DNA of 64,000 nt, taken from contig JACTMJ010000010.1 of the NCBI GenBank assembly GCA_014584705.1, positions 62,001 through 126,000 of the forward strand, given 5' to 3'. Shown one piece after another: positions 1 through 7,456 of the stretch; the stretch's first letter is position 1; each line of letters starts with the position of its first letter. The translations under genes and the position numbers were made by a program. The notes under the pieces are model-generated. The model was not told the DNA's origin. It saw nothing but the letters and a program-made list of their open reading frames with translations, and ran no database searches. The DNA is from Acidobacteriota bacterium. GTDB lineage: Bacteria > Acidobacteriota > Terriglobia > Bryobacterales > Bryobacteraceae.

Positions 1-321
1 TTGCGCATTGTGCTCTAGCCTTGAACGTGCTTCATCGAACGCTAACCACGCATAAAGTTCGTCCGCGGCGAGGTCATCCAAGCCAAGCTGAAGCCCCAGC
101 CGATTAGCGTCTCGCAAATCTAGCGCGCGTCTTAGGAGCCAACCCGGCTGCGAGGACTGAGCCGCATCTAGCTTTTCCAGCGGACACCGCCCACACCGCC
201 CACCATCATCCGGCGCATCCGGGCACAATCGCGGATTGCAGAGTTCGTCCCGTCGCAGGGCCCAGTGAATAAGGAATCGCAGCGAGGGGCGCTCGGGCCA
301 CTCGCCGCTGGCTAGTTTGGG
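1..321 (-). CDS. Tail assembly chaperone, frameshifted C-terminal extension (GT-like), partial
   Basis: An open frame without stops runs from the slippery site at 315-321 to the window edge and overlaps the end of the upstream chaperone gene in the -1 frame. After the slip it reads through PKLASGEWPERP and continues for about 100 codons. There is no ATG, GTG or TTG near the beginning that could serve as an independent start, so it is most simply made as a fusion, as lambda gpGT is. The extension has four cysteines in two pairs (CNPRLC and CGRC), a possible small zinc-binding knuckle. The product would act with the tape measure protein during tail tube assembly. The C-terminus is cut by the window edge. 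Confidence 0.7.
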
Positions 322-908
322 TCGGTGGTCTCCTGGAAGGCAGCATCGAGGGCGTCGATAGCGGCTTTCACCGCCACCGCCTGGTGGATCACCGGAACGT
401 CTCCGGCGTAACCTTCGGTGGATTCGGCGAGCTTCTTGTAGAGCGCTCCCGCCGCGCCGAGGTTGATGGTCAACTCCTGGCGGTTGTAGGGCAGGTCGAG
501 CACGCGTGCGAAGCTGCGACGGTAATCGAAGACGTCTTTTGCGGAAGGCATCCGGATCTCGTGGGTCACCGTGCCACAAAGCACGCGGAGTGTGACGCGG
601 AAGCGATCGCCTTCCTGGATGACGTCATCGACATCCGCCTGGCTCAGTTGATCAATCACACGGCTGGCTTCGAAGGAATCGACCTCCGGCTCGTCCTCCT
701 CGCGGATCTTGGCCAGCAGCGCGGCATCAGCATCCTCGCCGCCGGAGACGATGGTTTCCGATACCCCTCGCCCGAGTTGCTTGATGAGCACCTTGCGGCG
801 CTTCTGGCGTTCGATCCATTCCTCGTCAGTGGGGAAGCGCAGCCGGATGGCTTTCAATCCATCGGGCGTGCGCAAATTGACAGTGATCGGTTTCGATGCG
901 TCAAACAT
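312..908 (-). CDS. Tail assembly chaperone (lambda gpG-like)
   Basis: This 198-residue protein begins MFDASKPITVNL; its ATG has the ribosome binding site AAGGAG six bases upstream, which overlaps the stop codon of the tail tube gene. A longer in-frame reading upstream was rejected because it runs through the tail tube gene. No catalytic motif is visible. Size, place directly after the tail tube gene, and a slippery heptamer at its last codons identify it as the tail assembly chaperone, which coats the tape measure protein before tube polymerisation and is not in the mature virion. The family assignment rests on gene order and the frameshift rather than on sequence recognition. Confidence 0.7.
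   Translation of the reverse strand: MFDASKPITVNLRTPDGLKAIRLRFPTDEEWIERQKRRKVLIKQLGRGVSETIVSGGEDADAALLAKIREEDEPEVDSFEASRVIDQLSQADVDDVIQEGDRFRVTLRVLCGTVTHEIRMPSAKDVFDYRRSFARVLDLPYNRQELTINLGAAGALYKKLAESTEGYAGDVPVIHQAVAVKAAIDALDAAFQETTDPN
315..321 (-). other. Programmed -1 ribosomal frameshift heptamer C CCA AAC
   Basis: On the minus strand the zero frame reads GAC CCA AAC TAG. The heptamer CCCAAAC fits the X XXY YYZ rule for tandem tRNA slippage, and the stop codon follows immediately at 312-314. Slipping back one base gives CCC AAA CTA and enters the open frame that runs to the left edge. The position, in the gene pair just downstream of the tail tube gene, is where this frameshift is conserved in long-tailed phages. 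Confidence 0.75.
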
Positions 909-918
909 GGGGAACTCC

Positions 919-1959
919 TTACTGGCCGATGTTGTCGATGCCGCACTTGGCGACGGCGGAGACGATGCCGTTGGTCTCATGCCACATGGGCAGGCAATCG
1001 ACCGAGACGGTGACGATCCCGTCCGTCTCGCCCAGTTCCGCGGTGGCGAAGGAGACCTTCTGCCAGGTGATTTCGAGGGAAGTGTTGGCGTCGTAGCTGA
1101 GCCCGATGGTGGCGGTACCGGTGGTCTGGCTGCGTAGCTTCGTGAGTTCGCTCGATCCATTCTCAAAGCGTGCGACGAACTTGATGGTGCCTTGCCGGTT
1201 GCCGAACTCAAGGCGCCCGCGGATGGCGCCGCTGGTCGCGTCGCCCGGCGTTTGGAACCCGGAGCCGGGATAGAACCCGCCATCCGCGCGGACGTTGTTC
1301 TTCCATGCGGTTTCCAGCGAGACGATGTTCTTGTTGGTGACGTAATTGACGCCATTGATCGAGAGCGTGAGCGACGCCGAGGGCAGCAATTTCTCAAGCG
1401 TGGCAGAGGGAATCACGATGTTCGAGGGTTCGGCAAACTTCCCGGAGCCCACAAACTCGACCGTGATCTTCGAGTTCGCCCGGCCCGGTCCCGAGCCGAT
1501 CGAGATCGTCCAGCCTTCCACCACACAGCCGACAGCCATCCGGTCCAGCACGACGCCGGCGCCCGGACGGATCTGCTCAACGAAGCTGAAGTAGGGCAGT
1601 TCCGCGTCATCGCCCGCCGATGGGATCAGCGGCGTCGCGGTGTAGGTGAAGTTGGGTGCTGTGCCCGACTTCACCACCTTGCCCAGGCCGAAGGCCATCG
1701 CCCAGGCCGCAATCTCCGCGCTGAGGTATTTTTCGAGCGTGCCGTTGACGTCCCAGGAAGTCTGGAAGGATTGGACGGCAAACTCGTGGCCCTTGCCGAA
1801 CTCCTCGGCATCGTTCTCCGTGTTGAGCTTTGGGTTGGCAAGCTGCGCGTTGAGCTTGCGCAGTTGCCACATCTGGACGGCGGTGTTGGCCGTCTGAATG
1901 TCAGTCTGCTTCTGTTTGCCGAAGCAGATCTGCAGTTCCTGGAGTCGTGTCGTCGACAT
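919..1959 (-). CDS. Phage tail tube (major tail) protein
   Basis: The product is 346 residues, starting MSTTRLQELQ at an ATG preceded by AGAGGA. It is rich in beta-strand-forming stretches, with a long central part containing SINGVNYVTNKNIVSLETAWKN and a C-terminal part with repeated Thr/Ser-rich strands, typical of tail tube proteins that stack as hexamers around the DNA channel. It lies between the tail terminator-like gene and the tail assembly chaperone with its frameshift, the standard place for the tube gene in siphoviruses. The reading frame extends 14 codons further upstream, but the good ribosome binding site favours the start chosen. Confidence 0.75.
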   Translation of the reverse strand: MSTTRLQELQICFGKQKQTDIQTANTAVQMWQLRKLNAQLANPKLNTENDAEEFGKGHEFAVQSFQTSWDVNGTLEKYLSAEIAAWAMAFGLGKVVKSGTAPNFTYTATPLIPSAGDDAELPYFSFVEQIRPGAGVVLDRMAVGCVVEGWTISIGSGPGRANSKITVEFVGSGKFAEPSNIVIPSATLEKLLPSASLTLSINGVNYVTNKNIVSLETAWKNNVRADGGFYPGSGFQTPGDATSGAIRGRLEFGNRQGTIKFVARFENGSSELTKLRSQTTGTATIGLSYDANTSLEITWQKVSFATAELGETDGIVTVSVDCLPMWHETNGIVSAVAKCGIDNIGQ

Positions 1960-2092
1960 GGGTTTCCTCTTGCTGGGGCGGGCACTGGCTCCAGCCCGCA
2001 ATCATCAAAGGCACCAGGGCCTCGGGTGTGGCGTGCACTTCCTGTGGATCGCCCTCGCCGTGCGGTGGCGAAAGCCAAACGGTGTCAGTCAT
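1901..2092 (-). CDS. Small phage protein of unknown function
   Basis: A 63-residue frame starts at an ATG that overlaps the stop of the preceding tail gene (GATGACTGA), the coupling used elsewhere in this operon. It reads MTDTVWLSPPHGEGDP and has an ATPEALVPLMIAGW segment, a pattern of small phage proteins found between head-tail and tail tube genes. The last about 20 codons overlap the start of the tail tube gene in another frame. No function can be assigned. The overlap is unusually long, so the true end product is uncertain. Confidence 0.5.
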   Translation of the reverse strand: MTDTVWLSPPHGEGDPQEVHATPEALVPLMIAGWSQCPPQQEETHVDDTTPGTADLLRQTEAD

Positions 2093-2558
2093 CACCCATC
2101 TCCATGAAGTTGAGGGGCATCTCGAAGTAATCGAGGCCCTCGGCATCGGTCTGCCGCTGGATGAGCGGCGGATCCATGGGGTAGCAGTTGGGGTGCATGG
2201 TGGCGTTCATCATCGGCACGCCGAGCGAGGATGGTTCGCCCTTGGTGATCAGCCGAAAGAGCCGGTAGTAGGCTGTGGGTGGATCGCCATCGTAGGTCTC
2301 GCGCGTCCGCAGGTAGAGTGTTATCTGGTGTTTCCAGACATCCACGTTGCCGAAGCTGCCGGGCTGCGTTCCCTGCCAGACGGTAAGGATGCCGGGCGCC
2401 GGCATGTCGTGGATGGCGGCGGCCAGGCTCGCCCGCTTCGGATACTGGTTGTGATAAGCGAAGATCCGGGTTTCATCGCCACCCATCTCGGTGACGAGGT
2501 CGGGAATGTCGCGCAGCAGTACGACGAGGTTGTCGACGAGTTCTGCCGGGTTGATCAC
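2085..2558 (-). CDS. Tail terminator-like / minor tail protein
   Basis: 157 residues, starting MINPAELVDNLVVLLRDIPDLV. A helical N-terminus is followed by alternating strands (ILTVWQGTQPG, HQITLYLR), which resembles the fold of tail terminator proteins that cap the tail tube and join it to the head. Its place, between the gp10-like completion protein and the tail tube gene, agrees. The start codon overlaps the preceding gene by four bases. The exact family cannot be named from sequence alone. Confidence 0.55.
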   Translation of the reverse strand: MINPAELVDNLVVLLRDIPDLVTEMGGDETRIFAYHNQYPKRASLAAAIHDMPAPGILTVWQGTQPGSFGNVDVWKHQITLYLRTRETYDGDPPTAYYRLFRLITKGEPSSLGVPMMNATMHPNCYPMDPPLIQRQTDAEGLDYFEMPLNFMEMGDD

Positions 2559-3010
2559 CGCTGACGCCCTCCCAGGAAGCGCTCCACCAACAATCGCGGC
2601 TTCATCGCTTCAATCACTTTCTGCGCCGCCTTCACAACGGCTGCCGCATTCTTCGGGGAGAAGACCGTCCAGGCCTCGATATGTTGGTTGGCCCAACCCT
2701 TGATGCGGTTCTTGCGGGTGGTGAGGCTGGCCTTAGCACGTTTCTCGCTCACCGTGCGGACCTCGAAGTTCCGCAGCATGTCGCCCGAGAGCGTGAGGTT
2801 GCGGCGGTTGCCCTTCCCCTGCTTGGTCTTCCAGATGGCATAGCCCTTGCGGAGCGGCTTGGCCGGTGAATCCTCCGGACCCTGCGAAGCGGCCAATCGT
2901 TCTTTGACAGTGGCCACGCCTACGGAACCCAACTCGTACATCTGCCGTTGCTTGAAGTTGAGCAGATCGAGCCGCAGTTGCTTCTTCTGGTAGACCCGGA
3001 CGGATCCCAT
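2555..3010 (-). CDS. HK97 gp10-like / virion morphogenesis protein
   Basis: A basic protein of 151 residues (MGSVRVYQKK) with a helical N-terminal half, a central GKGNRRNLTLSGDMLRNFEV segment and a helical C-terminus. The 'NLTLSGDML' type segment after a basic helix is characteristic of phage virion morphogenesis/gp10-type tail completion proteins, which sit at the head-tail interface. It overlaps the following gene by four bases and lies two bases after the head-tail joining gene, within a conserved run of head-tail genes. Confidence 0.6.
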   Translation of the reverse strand: MGSVRVYQKKQLRLDLLNFKQRQMYELGSVGVATVKERLAASQGPEDSPAKPLRKGYAIWKTKQGKGNRRNLTLSGDMLRNFEVRTVSEKRAKASLTTRKNRIKGWANQHIEAWTVFSPKNAAAVVKAAQKVIEAMKPRLLVERFLGGRQR

Positions 3011-3012
3011 GG

Positions 3013-3312
3013 CTACACCTGCCTCAGCCGAAGCACCGCTGCGCCACTTGTATCGGCTTCGATGTCAAAGACCTTGTATCGTCGGCCATCGACTTCGACT
3101 TCATCCCCGCGCTGAGGAACGGACGGCAGATCCGCCGGCCGCACGAAGAGCACCGCGTAGACCCCAACGGCACTCTCCTCGGCCTCGCGGGTGGGCTGGA
3201 AGACGGCACGGACAGTGGCCTGCCCGCCAGCCTCCGGGAGATAGGTGACCTCCCGCCCGAAGACCCGCAGGCAGGCCGCATCCATGCGCGCGATGGAATC
3301 AGCTAAACCCAT
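3013..3312 (-). CDS. Head-tail joining protein (gpFII-like)
   Basis: 99 residues starting MGLADSIARMDAACLRVFG. A short N-terminal helix leads into a small beta-barrel with VQRGDEV-like and GRRYKVFDI strands (PQRGDEVEVDGRRYKVFDIE), the pattern of lambda FII-type head-tail joining proteins that attach the completed tail to the capsid vertex. The ATG overlaps the stop of the DUF2190 gene (TGATG). Position and length fit the family; the assignment is by pattern. Confidence 0.6.
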   Translation of the reverse strand: MGLADSIARMDAACLRVFGREVTYLPEAGGQATVRAVFQPTREAEESAVGVYAVLFVRPADLPSVPQRGDEVEVDGRRYKVFDIEADTSGAAVLRLRQV

Positions 3313-3653
3313 CAGGCGATGAAGGCGCCGTTCAGCCGCACGCGCCCGGTGGCATCGCCATCGGCGGCCGCACGCGTCGCCACACCGATCAGCTTGTTCG
3401 TGCCCACCGTCTTGGTGACGCGTTTGTTCGTGTTGTCCCAGTAGATGAGCGTGCCGGGTGTCCAGCCCGTGCTGGCGCCGGTCTCGCGGACGAGGTCGAA
3501 GACGCCGGCCACTTGGAACTCGCCTTCTTCGCCGTTGCCGTAGTCGTTCGCAGCCACGCCGAAGATGGAGCCGACGAGTGCCCCGGCTCCGGACGTGACC
3601 GCATAGGGAGCGGCGAGCGTCAGTGTCTCGCCACGTTGAATGAAGTTCCTCAT
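3312..3653 (-). CDS. DUF2190 family capsid-associated protein
   Basis: 113 residues, MRNFIQRGETLTL, with the features of DUF2190: an early 'G..LTL..PY.VTSGAGALVGSIFGVA' stretch, a central 'EGEFQVAGVFDL' strand and a C-terminal 'IGVATRAAADGDATGRVRLNG' part. Members are small beta-rich proteins encoded next to the major capsid gene and thought to decorate or stabilise the capsid. Here it lies directly after the capsid fusion gene with a 15-bp gap. Confidence 0.75.
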   Translation of the reverse strand: MRNFIQRGETLTLAAPYAVTSGAGALVGSIFGVAANDYGNGEEGEFQVAGVFDLVRETGASTGWTPGTLIYWDNTNKRVTKTVGTNKLIGVATRAAADGDATGRVRLNGAFIA

Positions 3654-3668
3654 GAGTTCCCTCCTCGA

Positions 3669-5552
3669 TTACGATCCGGCGTTCTTCTGCATCCCGCGCC
3701 AGTCAATGGCCTTGGCGCCGAAGTCGAGCCGGGCTTTGATCTCGACGCCATCGACGTCGAAGCCCTGCCGGGTTTCGATGTAGACCCCGTCCTGCCCTTC
3801 GAGATAGGCGTACTCGATGGTGTCGATCTGGTCGGGCGAGGCAAAGAGGTACCAGGCAGCGGTGCTGGCAGCATCGAGCCGCGGCTCGGCAATCGGCGTC
3901 AGCGCCCGGATGTATTCGGGCACCACATTCGCCGACTGTGCCGGCGCCAGGTTCGAGGCAATCAGCTGGAAGGCTGTGAGTTGCAGCGCGACCGGGATGG
4001 CCACGTAGCGCGGCTGCACATTCAGCACCGTCACTCCGTCAAGACCCTTCTGCTTGGCCATCGCCGCCATCGCGGAGCCAAGCCCAGTGAGCGCCAGCGC
4101 CGTACCCGCGCCCGTGAGCAGGTTCGCGTGGTTGGCATGGAACAGCGCCACCCCGTCGCCCATGTTGGGGTTAGAGGTGATGATGCCCCAGACGGTGTCG
4201 CTTTCGAGCGTCGCCGCCGCCACGCCGAAGCCTGCCGGGATCCGGGTGAAGGCGCTCAGATCGTCGTTGATGATCACCTGCCGGGTGATCGAGACGATGC
4301 GGCCATAGGTGGCGAGCTTGTAGGTTTCCTTCGATTCGGCGATCGAACCATGCGTGAACTCCCCCTTCTCGTTCACCTTCTGCAGGCTCGGCGCTTCGCC
4401 CAACTGCACGGAGTTGATGTTCTTGAAGTCGACCGCCGAGCGACGCCGCGAGAAGGGCAGGAAGGTACGCGGGTAGGCGTCATAAGCTTGCCGCAGGGTC
4501 TTGTTCGCCACATCGGCGAGGATGTGCGGGAAGTCCGAGGTCGAAAGCGCGAGCTTCGCAATCTCGTGCCGCGCCATTCCCCGGGTGCGCGTGCCAACGG
4601 CATCCAGGCACTCGCGCCCAAGATCAAGCAGCGTCTGCCCGGCGAAGTCCCGTCCCAGATCGTTCCGAATGGGGAAGAGCGCCGGGTCGTAGCGGTAAAG
4701 CAATGCAGCTCCAATACCTGCGCGGCGCGTGTCCGCCTCATCCCGCGTGACGACGGCGGCTGCACTGCGGATGGGCGTTTCCCCGCTGCGCCGTGCCAGA
4801 TCCTCGAGGGCCAGCTTGCGGAACTCATCCGCGGTGGTGCCCGCCTCGACGTGCTGCGCGACCAGCTTGGCATCAAGCCCCGCCGCGCGGCCGACCTTCT
4901 CCAGGTCCTGGATGCGCGTGCGCTCGGCTAGCGCTGCGGCCTGTCGCTCGGCATCCACGTTGATTTCCGACCGGGCCTCAGTGCCCGTCTCGATGAGGGT
5001 AGTGTCCTCCATCGTTTCCTCCTGTGGGCCTGTTGCCCGTTGAAACCGGAATCCAGCGCCCGGGTCGGCGCCGATGGGCACGAGCGAGACTTCCTCGGGC
5101 TCCCAATCAGTCACCAGCACCTGGCGCAGCGTTGCATCCTTTGGCGTGACATCTTCGATGCCATGAATCGCCACACCCATCGAGGCGTTGCGCAGGATGC
5201 CGTCCTGGACGTCTTGCCAGATTGGATCGACCTCGGCGCGCTTGGAGAACCGAACGGTGGCCTTGCCGATGCCGTTCTCGACCCAGGCTTTCGCGATCAC
5301 GCCGATCACGTCATCGACGGTGAAGTCTCGGTGCGAATTGAGAAGCGGCGCCGATCCGCTCGCCATGCGGCTCATGCGGATGGAAGCTGGATCCATCGAG
5401 AAACGCATTTCGTAGGCGCCCCGGCCATCGAAGCGGCGCACAGCGGCGCCGGTGTACCAGGTGAGCGTGGCGGTCCGTTCTTCGCGGCTTGCCGGCGAGA
5501 GCGCTTCAAACTCCGCGGCCAGCCGCTCGCGGGTTGGGGTCTGTTCGTTCAT
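3669..5552 (-). CDS. Prohead protease / major capsid protein fusion
   Basis: The product has 627 residues. The first about 190 are a prohead protease of the HK97 type: the likely catalytic His is in LLNSHRDFTVDD and the Ser in NASMGVAIHG. A charged, helical linker (about 195-270, ERTRIQDLEKVGRAAG) resembles a scaffolding/delta domain. The remainder is a capsid protein of the Mu gpT/HK97 type with VNEKGEFTHGSIAESKETYKLATYGR and a C-terminal region with NVVPEYIRALTP. Protease, scaffold and shell are thus made in one chain, so self-cleavage should release the capsid subunit. The gene overlaps the portal gene by four bases. Confidence 0.85.
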   Translation of the reverse strand: MNEQTPTRERLAAEFEALSPASREERTATLTWYTGAAVRRFDGRGAYEMRFSMDPASIRMSRMASGSAPLLNSHRDFTVDDVIGVIAKAWVENGIGKATVRFSKRAEVDPIWQDVQDGILRNASMGVAIHGIEDVTPKDATLRQVLVTDWEPEEVSLVPIGADPGAGFRFQRATGPQEETMEDTTLIETGTEARSEINVDAERQAAALAERTRIQDLEKVGRAAGLDAKLVAQHVEAGTTADEFRKLALEDLARRSGETPIRSAAAVVTRDEADTRRAGIGAALLYRYDPALFPIRNDLGRDFAGQTLLDLGRECLDAVGTRTRGMARHEIAKLALSTSDFPHILADVANKTLRQAYDAYPRTFLPFSRRRSAVDFKNINSVQLGEAPSLQKVNEKGEFTHGSIAESKETYKLATYGRIVSITRQVIINDDLSAFTRIPAGFGVAAATLESDTVWGIITSNPNMGDGVALFHANHANLLTGAGTALALTGLGSAMAAMAKQKGLDGVTVLNVQPRYVAIPVALQLTAFQLIASNLAPAQSANVVPEYIRALTPIAEPRLDAASTAAWYLFASPDQIDTIEYAYLEGQDGVYIETRQGFDVDGVEIKARLDFGAKAIDWRGMQKNAGS

Positions 5553-7036
5553 TCGGTGAGTTCCTTCTGCTGGGCACCTGCCTGGGTCACCCGCCGCGGA
5601 TCACAATCGAGCACGATGCCGCGCTCGTCGAGCAGTTGGTTGATCTCGGCGATCTGCGCAAGCTGCGCGTCAGGGTCGTAACCCTGTTCGGCAATCGCCT
5701 GGCGCAGGGTGAGCGTGCCGGTACGCAGCCGGTTGAGTGTGGCCACGGAATCCTTGTAGGGATCCACCGTGCCGAAGCCGGGCGGTGTCCATTCCGCTGG
5801 CGTGGGATCGGGTTCGCCGAGCCAACCGGAGAGGAAAGCAATCGGCGCGAAACGCTCCCACACGGGCGCACAGAACATCGGGATGAAGGTCAGCCAGCGG
5901 AAGCTCTCGATGCCGTTGCGGAAGCTCAGCAGTCCGGCGCGGTAGCTCGAATAGTTCACGCGCGAGAGGTCGCCCGTCAGTTGCTCGTAGGTCAACTGCA
6001 GCCCGGTGGCGATCTGCGCCTGCTTCGCTGCCACGTAATCGCGGTACCCAGCGGATGCCGATGGCGCCGCGAAGGCGATCTCCTCGCCGGGCTTCAGATA
6101 CTCGATCATGCCGGGCTCAAAGCTCTCGACCCGCTTGCCCGTCGCCGGATCCGTTGTGCTGGGTGCGATGGGGAGGCCATCCACGCCCTGCGGCTGCGTG
6201 ACGAATGCGGCAAAGCAGGCTTCGATCTTTTTGCGAACGAGTTCCGCTTCCTCGTACTCATCGAGGTCACGCAGCTTCACGACCACCGGCGCAAGCCAGG
6301 GCACACCACGCACCTGGCCGGGACGGTCCTTGCGGTAGATGTGCAGGACTTCGGATGCCGGTACCCTTGCGGACTGGAGGCCCAGCCCGGCACGCACGCC
6401 GGTTTGGACCACATCACCCGGGTGCTGGCCATAGAGCCAGTAAAAGATGCGCCTGCCAAGCCGGTCGAACTCGACGCCCTGGATGATGTAGCCCGTCTCA
6501 GTCTTCTGGGTCTTCGTCTGATCGAGGAAGTCCGGTTCAAGCACCTGCAACTGAAGCGGAATGGCAAACCCATCACCGGGACGCCGAAGCCGAAAGCGCA
6601 CGAGGCATTCCCCGCTCTCAACCACGGTGCGCGCAACCAGCGCCTGGATGCCCGCGAAGTCGAGTTGCCCATCGGCATCGCAGGTCTGCGCCCACTTCAG
6701 CCACGCCTCGTTGGTGGCGGCATCGCGTGTGGCATCTCCGCTGCGGGATTGCACCGTGATGCCGGTACCGATCGCGTTACCCACATTCTCCGCCACGGCT
6801 CGCGCGGCATAAGCGTTGTTCCGAACGAGATCCCGCGAGCGCTCGCGCAGCTTCGTGAGCGCCACGCCGATCTCGGCATTGGACGAGTTTCCCGAAGTCA
6901 CCCAACCGCCGGTGCGCCGGTCAGTTCGAGCCCCTTCGTACGCCAGGCGAATTAAGTCCGAAGCACGCCGTGCACGCATCCGCCGCAGACCCACTTCGGG
7001 GGCGACCCAGGTAATGGTCTTGTCGAGCCAGTTCAT
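5549..7036 (-). CDS. Phage portal protein, lambda family
   Basis: 495 residues. Recognised by the lambda-type portal pattern: N-terminal 'TDRRTGGWVTSGNSSNAEIG', 'LRERSRDLVRNNAYAARAVA' with the conserved RN.PYA-like element, and a C-terminal 'YSSYRAGLLSFRNGIESFRW' segment typical of family PF05136. Portals form the dodecameric ring at one capsid vertex through which DNA is packaged and ejected. It follows gpW by 15 bp and overlaps the capsid fusion gene. Confidence 0.92.
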   Translation of the reverse strand: MNWLDKTITWVAPEVGLRRMRARRASDLIRLAYEGARTDRRTGGWVTSGNSSNAEIGVALTKLRERSRDLVRNNAYAARAVAENVGNAIGTGITVQSRSGDATRDAATNEAWLKWAQTCDADGQLDFAGIQALVARTVVESGECLVRFRLRRPGDGFAIPLQLQVLEPDFLDQTKTQKTETGYIIQGVEFDRLGRRIFYWLYGQHPGDVVQTGVRAGLGLQSARVPASEVLHIYRKDRPGQVRGVPWLAPVVVKLRDLDEYEEAELVRKKIEACFAAFVTQPQGVDGLPIAPSTTDPATGKRVESFEPGMIEYLKPGEEIAFAAPSASAGYRDYVAAKQAQIATGLQLTYEQLTGDLSRVNYSSYRAGLLSFRNGIESFRWLTFIPMFCAPVWERFAPIAFLSGWLGEPDPTPAEWTPPGFGTVDPYKDSVATLNRLRTGTLTLRQAIAEQGYDPDAQLAQIAEINQLLDERGIVLDCDPRRVTQAGAQQKELTE

Positions 7037-7051
7037 CCCTTTGAGGCCCGT

Positions 7052-7255
7052 TTAACCCTTCGAGGTCTGCGCGAAGCTGAAACGGTCTGTCACCTTGCCG
7101 ACGCTCGCGTCGATCGATTCCTTGATCACCGCCCGTGCCTGCAGCAGTTCGTCCATTGAGCGATAGGTGACGGTGCGGTCCCCGAAGCGGACTGTAAGTT
7201 CTCCGCTCGCGATCGCTGATTCAATGGCATCGAGTTGCGATTGGGTCCAGGCCAT
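7052..7255 (-). CDS. gpW-like head-tail joining protein
   Basis: 67 residues, MAWTQSQLDAIESAIASGEL. The 'L..IE.AIASGELTVRFGDRTVTYRS..ELL.AR..I' pattern is the gpW family, a small two-helix protein that binds the portal after packaging and prevents DNA loss. It lies between the large terminase/DUF4177 genes and portal, as in lambda. The ATG is immediately next to the stop codon of the preceding gene. Confidence 0.88.
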   Translation of the reverse strand: MAWTQSQLDAIESAIASGELTVRFGDRTVTYRSMDELLQARAVIKESIDASVGKVTDRFSFAQTSKG

Positions 7256-7456
7256 CTACGCCCGTCTCCGTTTGAAGTAAAACGTCGCCCGGGTACCGAA
7301 CTCGCGGACCACAGAAACCAGTTCCCAACCCTGCGCGCCATGCTCGGCGAGCAACGCGGGAGATTCCGCTTCACCGGCCACAGTGAGATATTCCCAAGCA
7401 TCGGCGCGTGGGGCACTACCCGTCACTTGGCTGTGGTTTTGACTGCGCACCTTCAT
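7256..7456 (-). CDS. DUF4177-like small protein
   Basis: 66 residues. The core 'WEYLTV ... LLAEHGAQGWELVSVV ... ATFYFKRRR' matches the short DUF4177 pattern (W-E-Y-x-x-V, then L-x-x-G-x-x-G-W-E-L-V-x-V, and a strand ending in F-K-R). Its function is unknown. It overlaps the end of the large terminase gene by four bases and touches gpW, so it is translated within the packaging operon; it is unusual to find it there. Confidence 0.7.
   Translation of the reverse strand: MKVRSQNHSQVTGSAPRADAWEYLTVAGEAESPALLAEHGAQGWELVSVVREFGTRATFYFKRRRA

Noticed and set aside
1-300. Left attachment site near the window start
   Set aside because: No copy of the tRNA-Gln 3' end is present and tail genes are still being read at the edge, so the element continues.
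909-1397. Upstream extension of the tail assembly chaperone
   Set aside because: The extension runs through the tail tube gene in another frame and is Ser/Arg/Pro-rich; the ATG at 908 has a good ribosome binding site.
3513-4931. Long plus-strand open frame (472 codons) over the capsid gene
   Set aside because: It is antisense to a clear protease/capsid fusion; its residues are Arg/Gly/His-rich without domain features, an effect of high GC in third codon positions.
5489-6955. Plus-strand open frame (488 codons) over the portal gene
   Set aside because: Shadow of the lambda-type portal gene; no family pattern and improbable composition.
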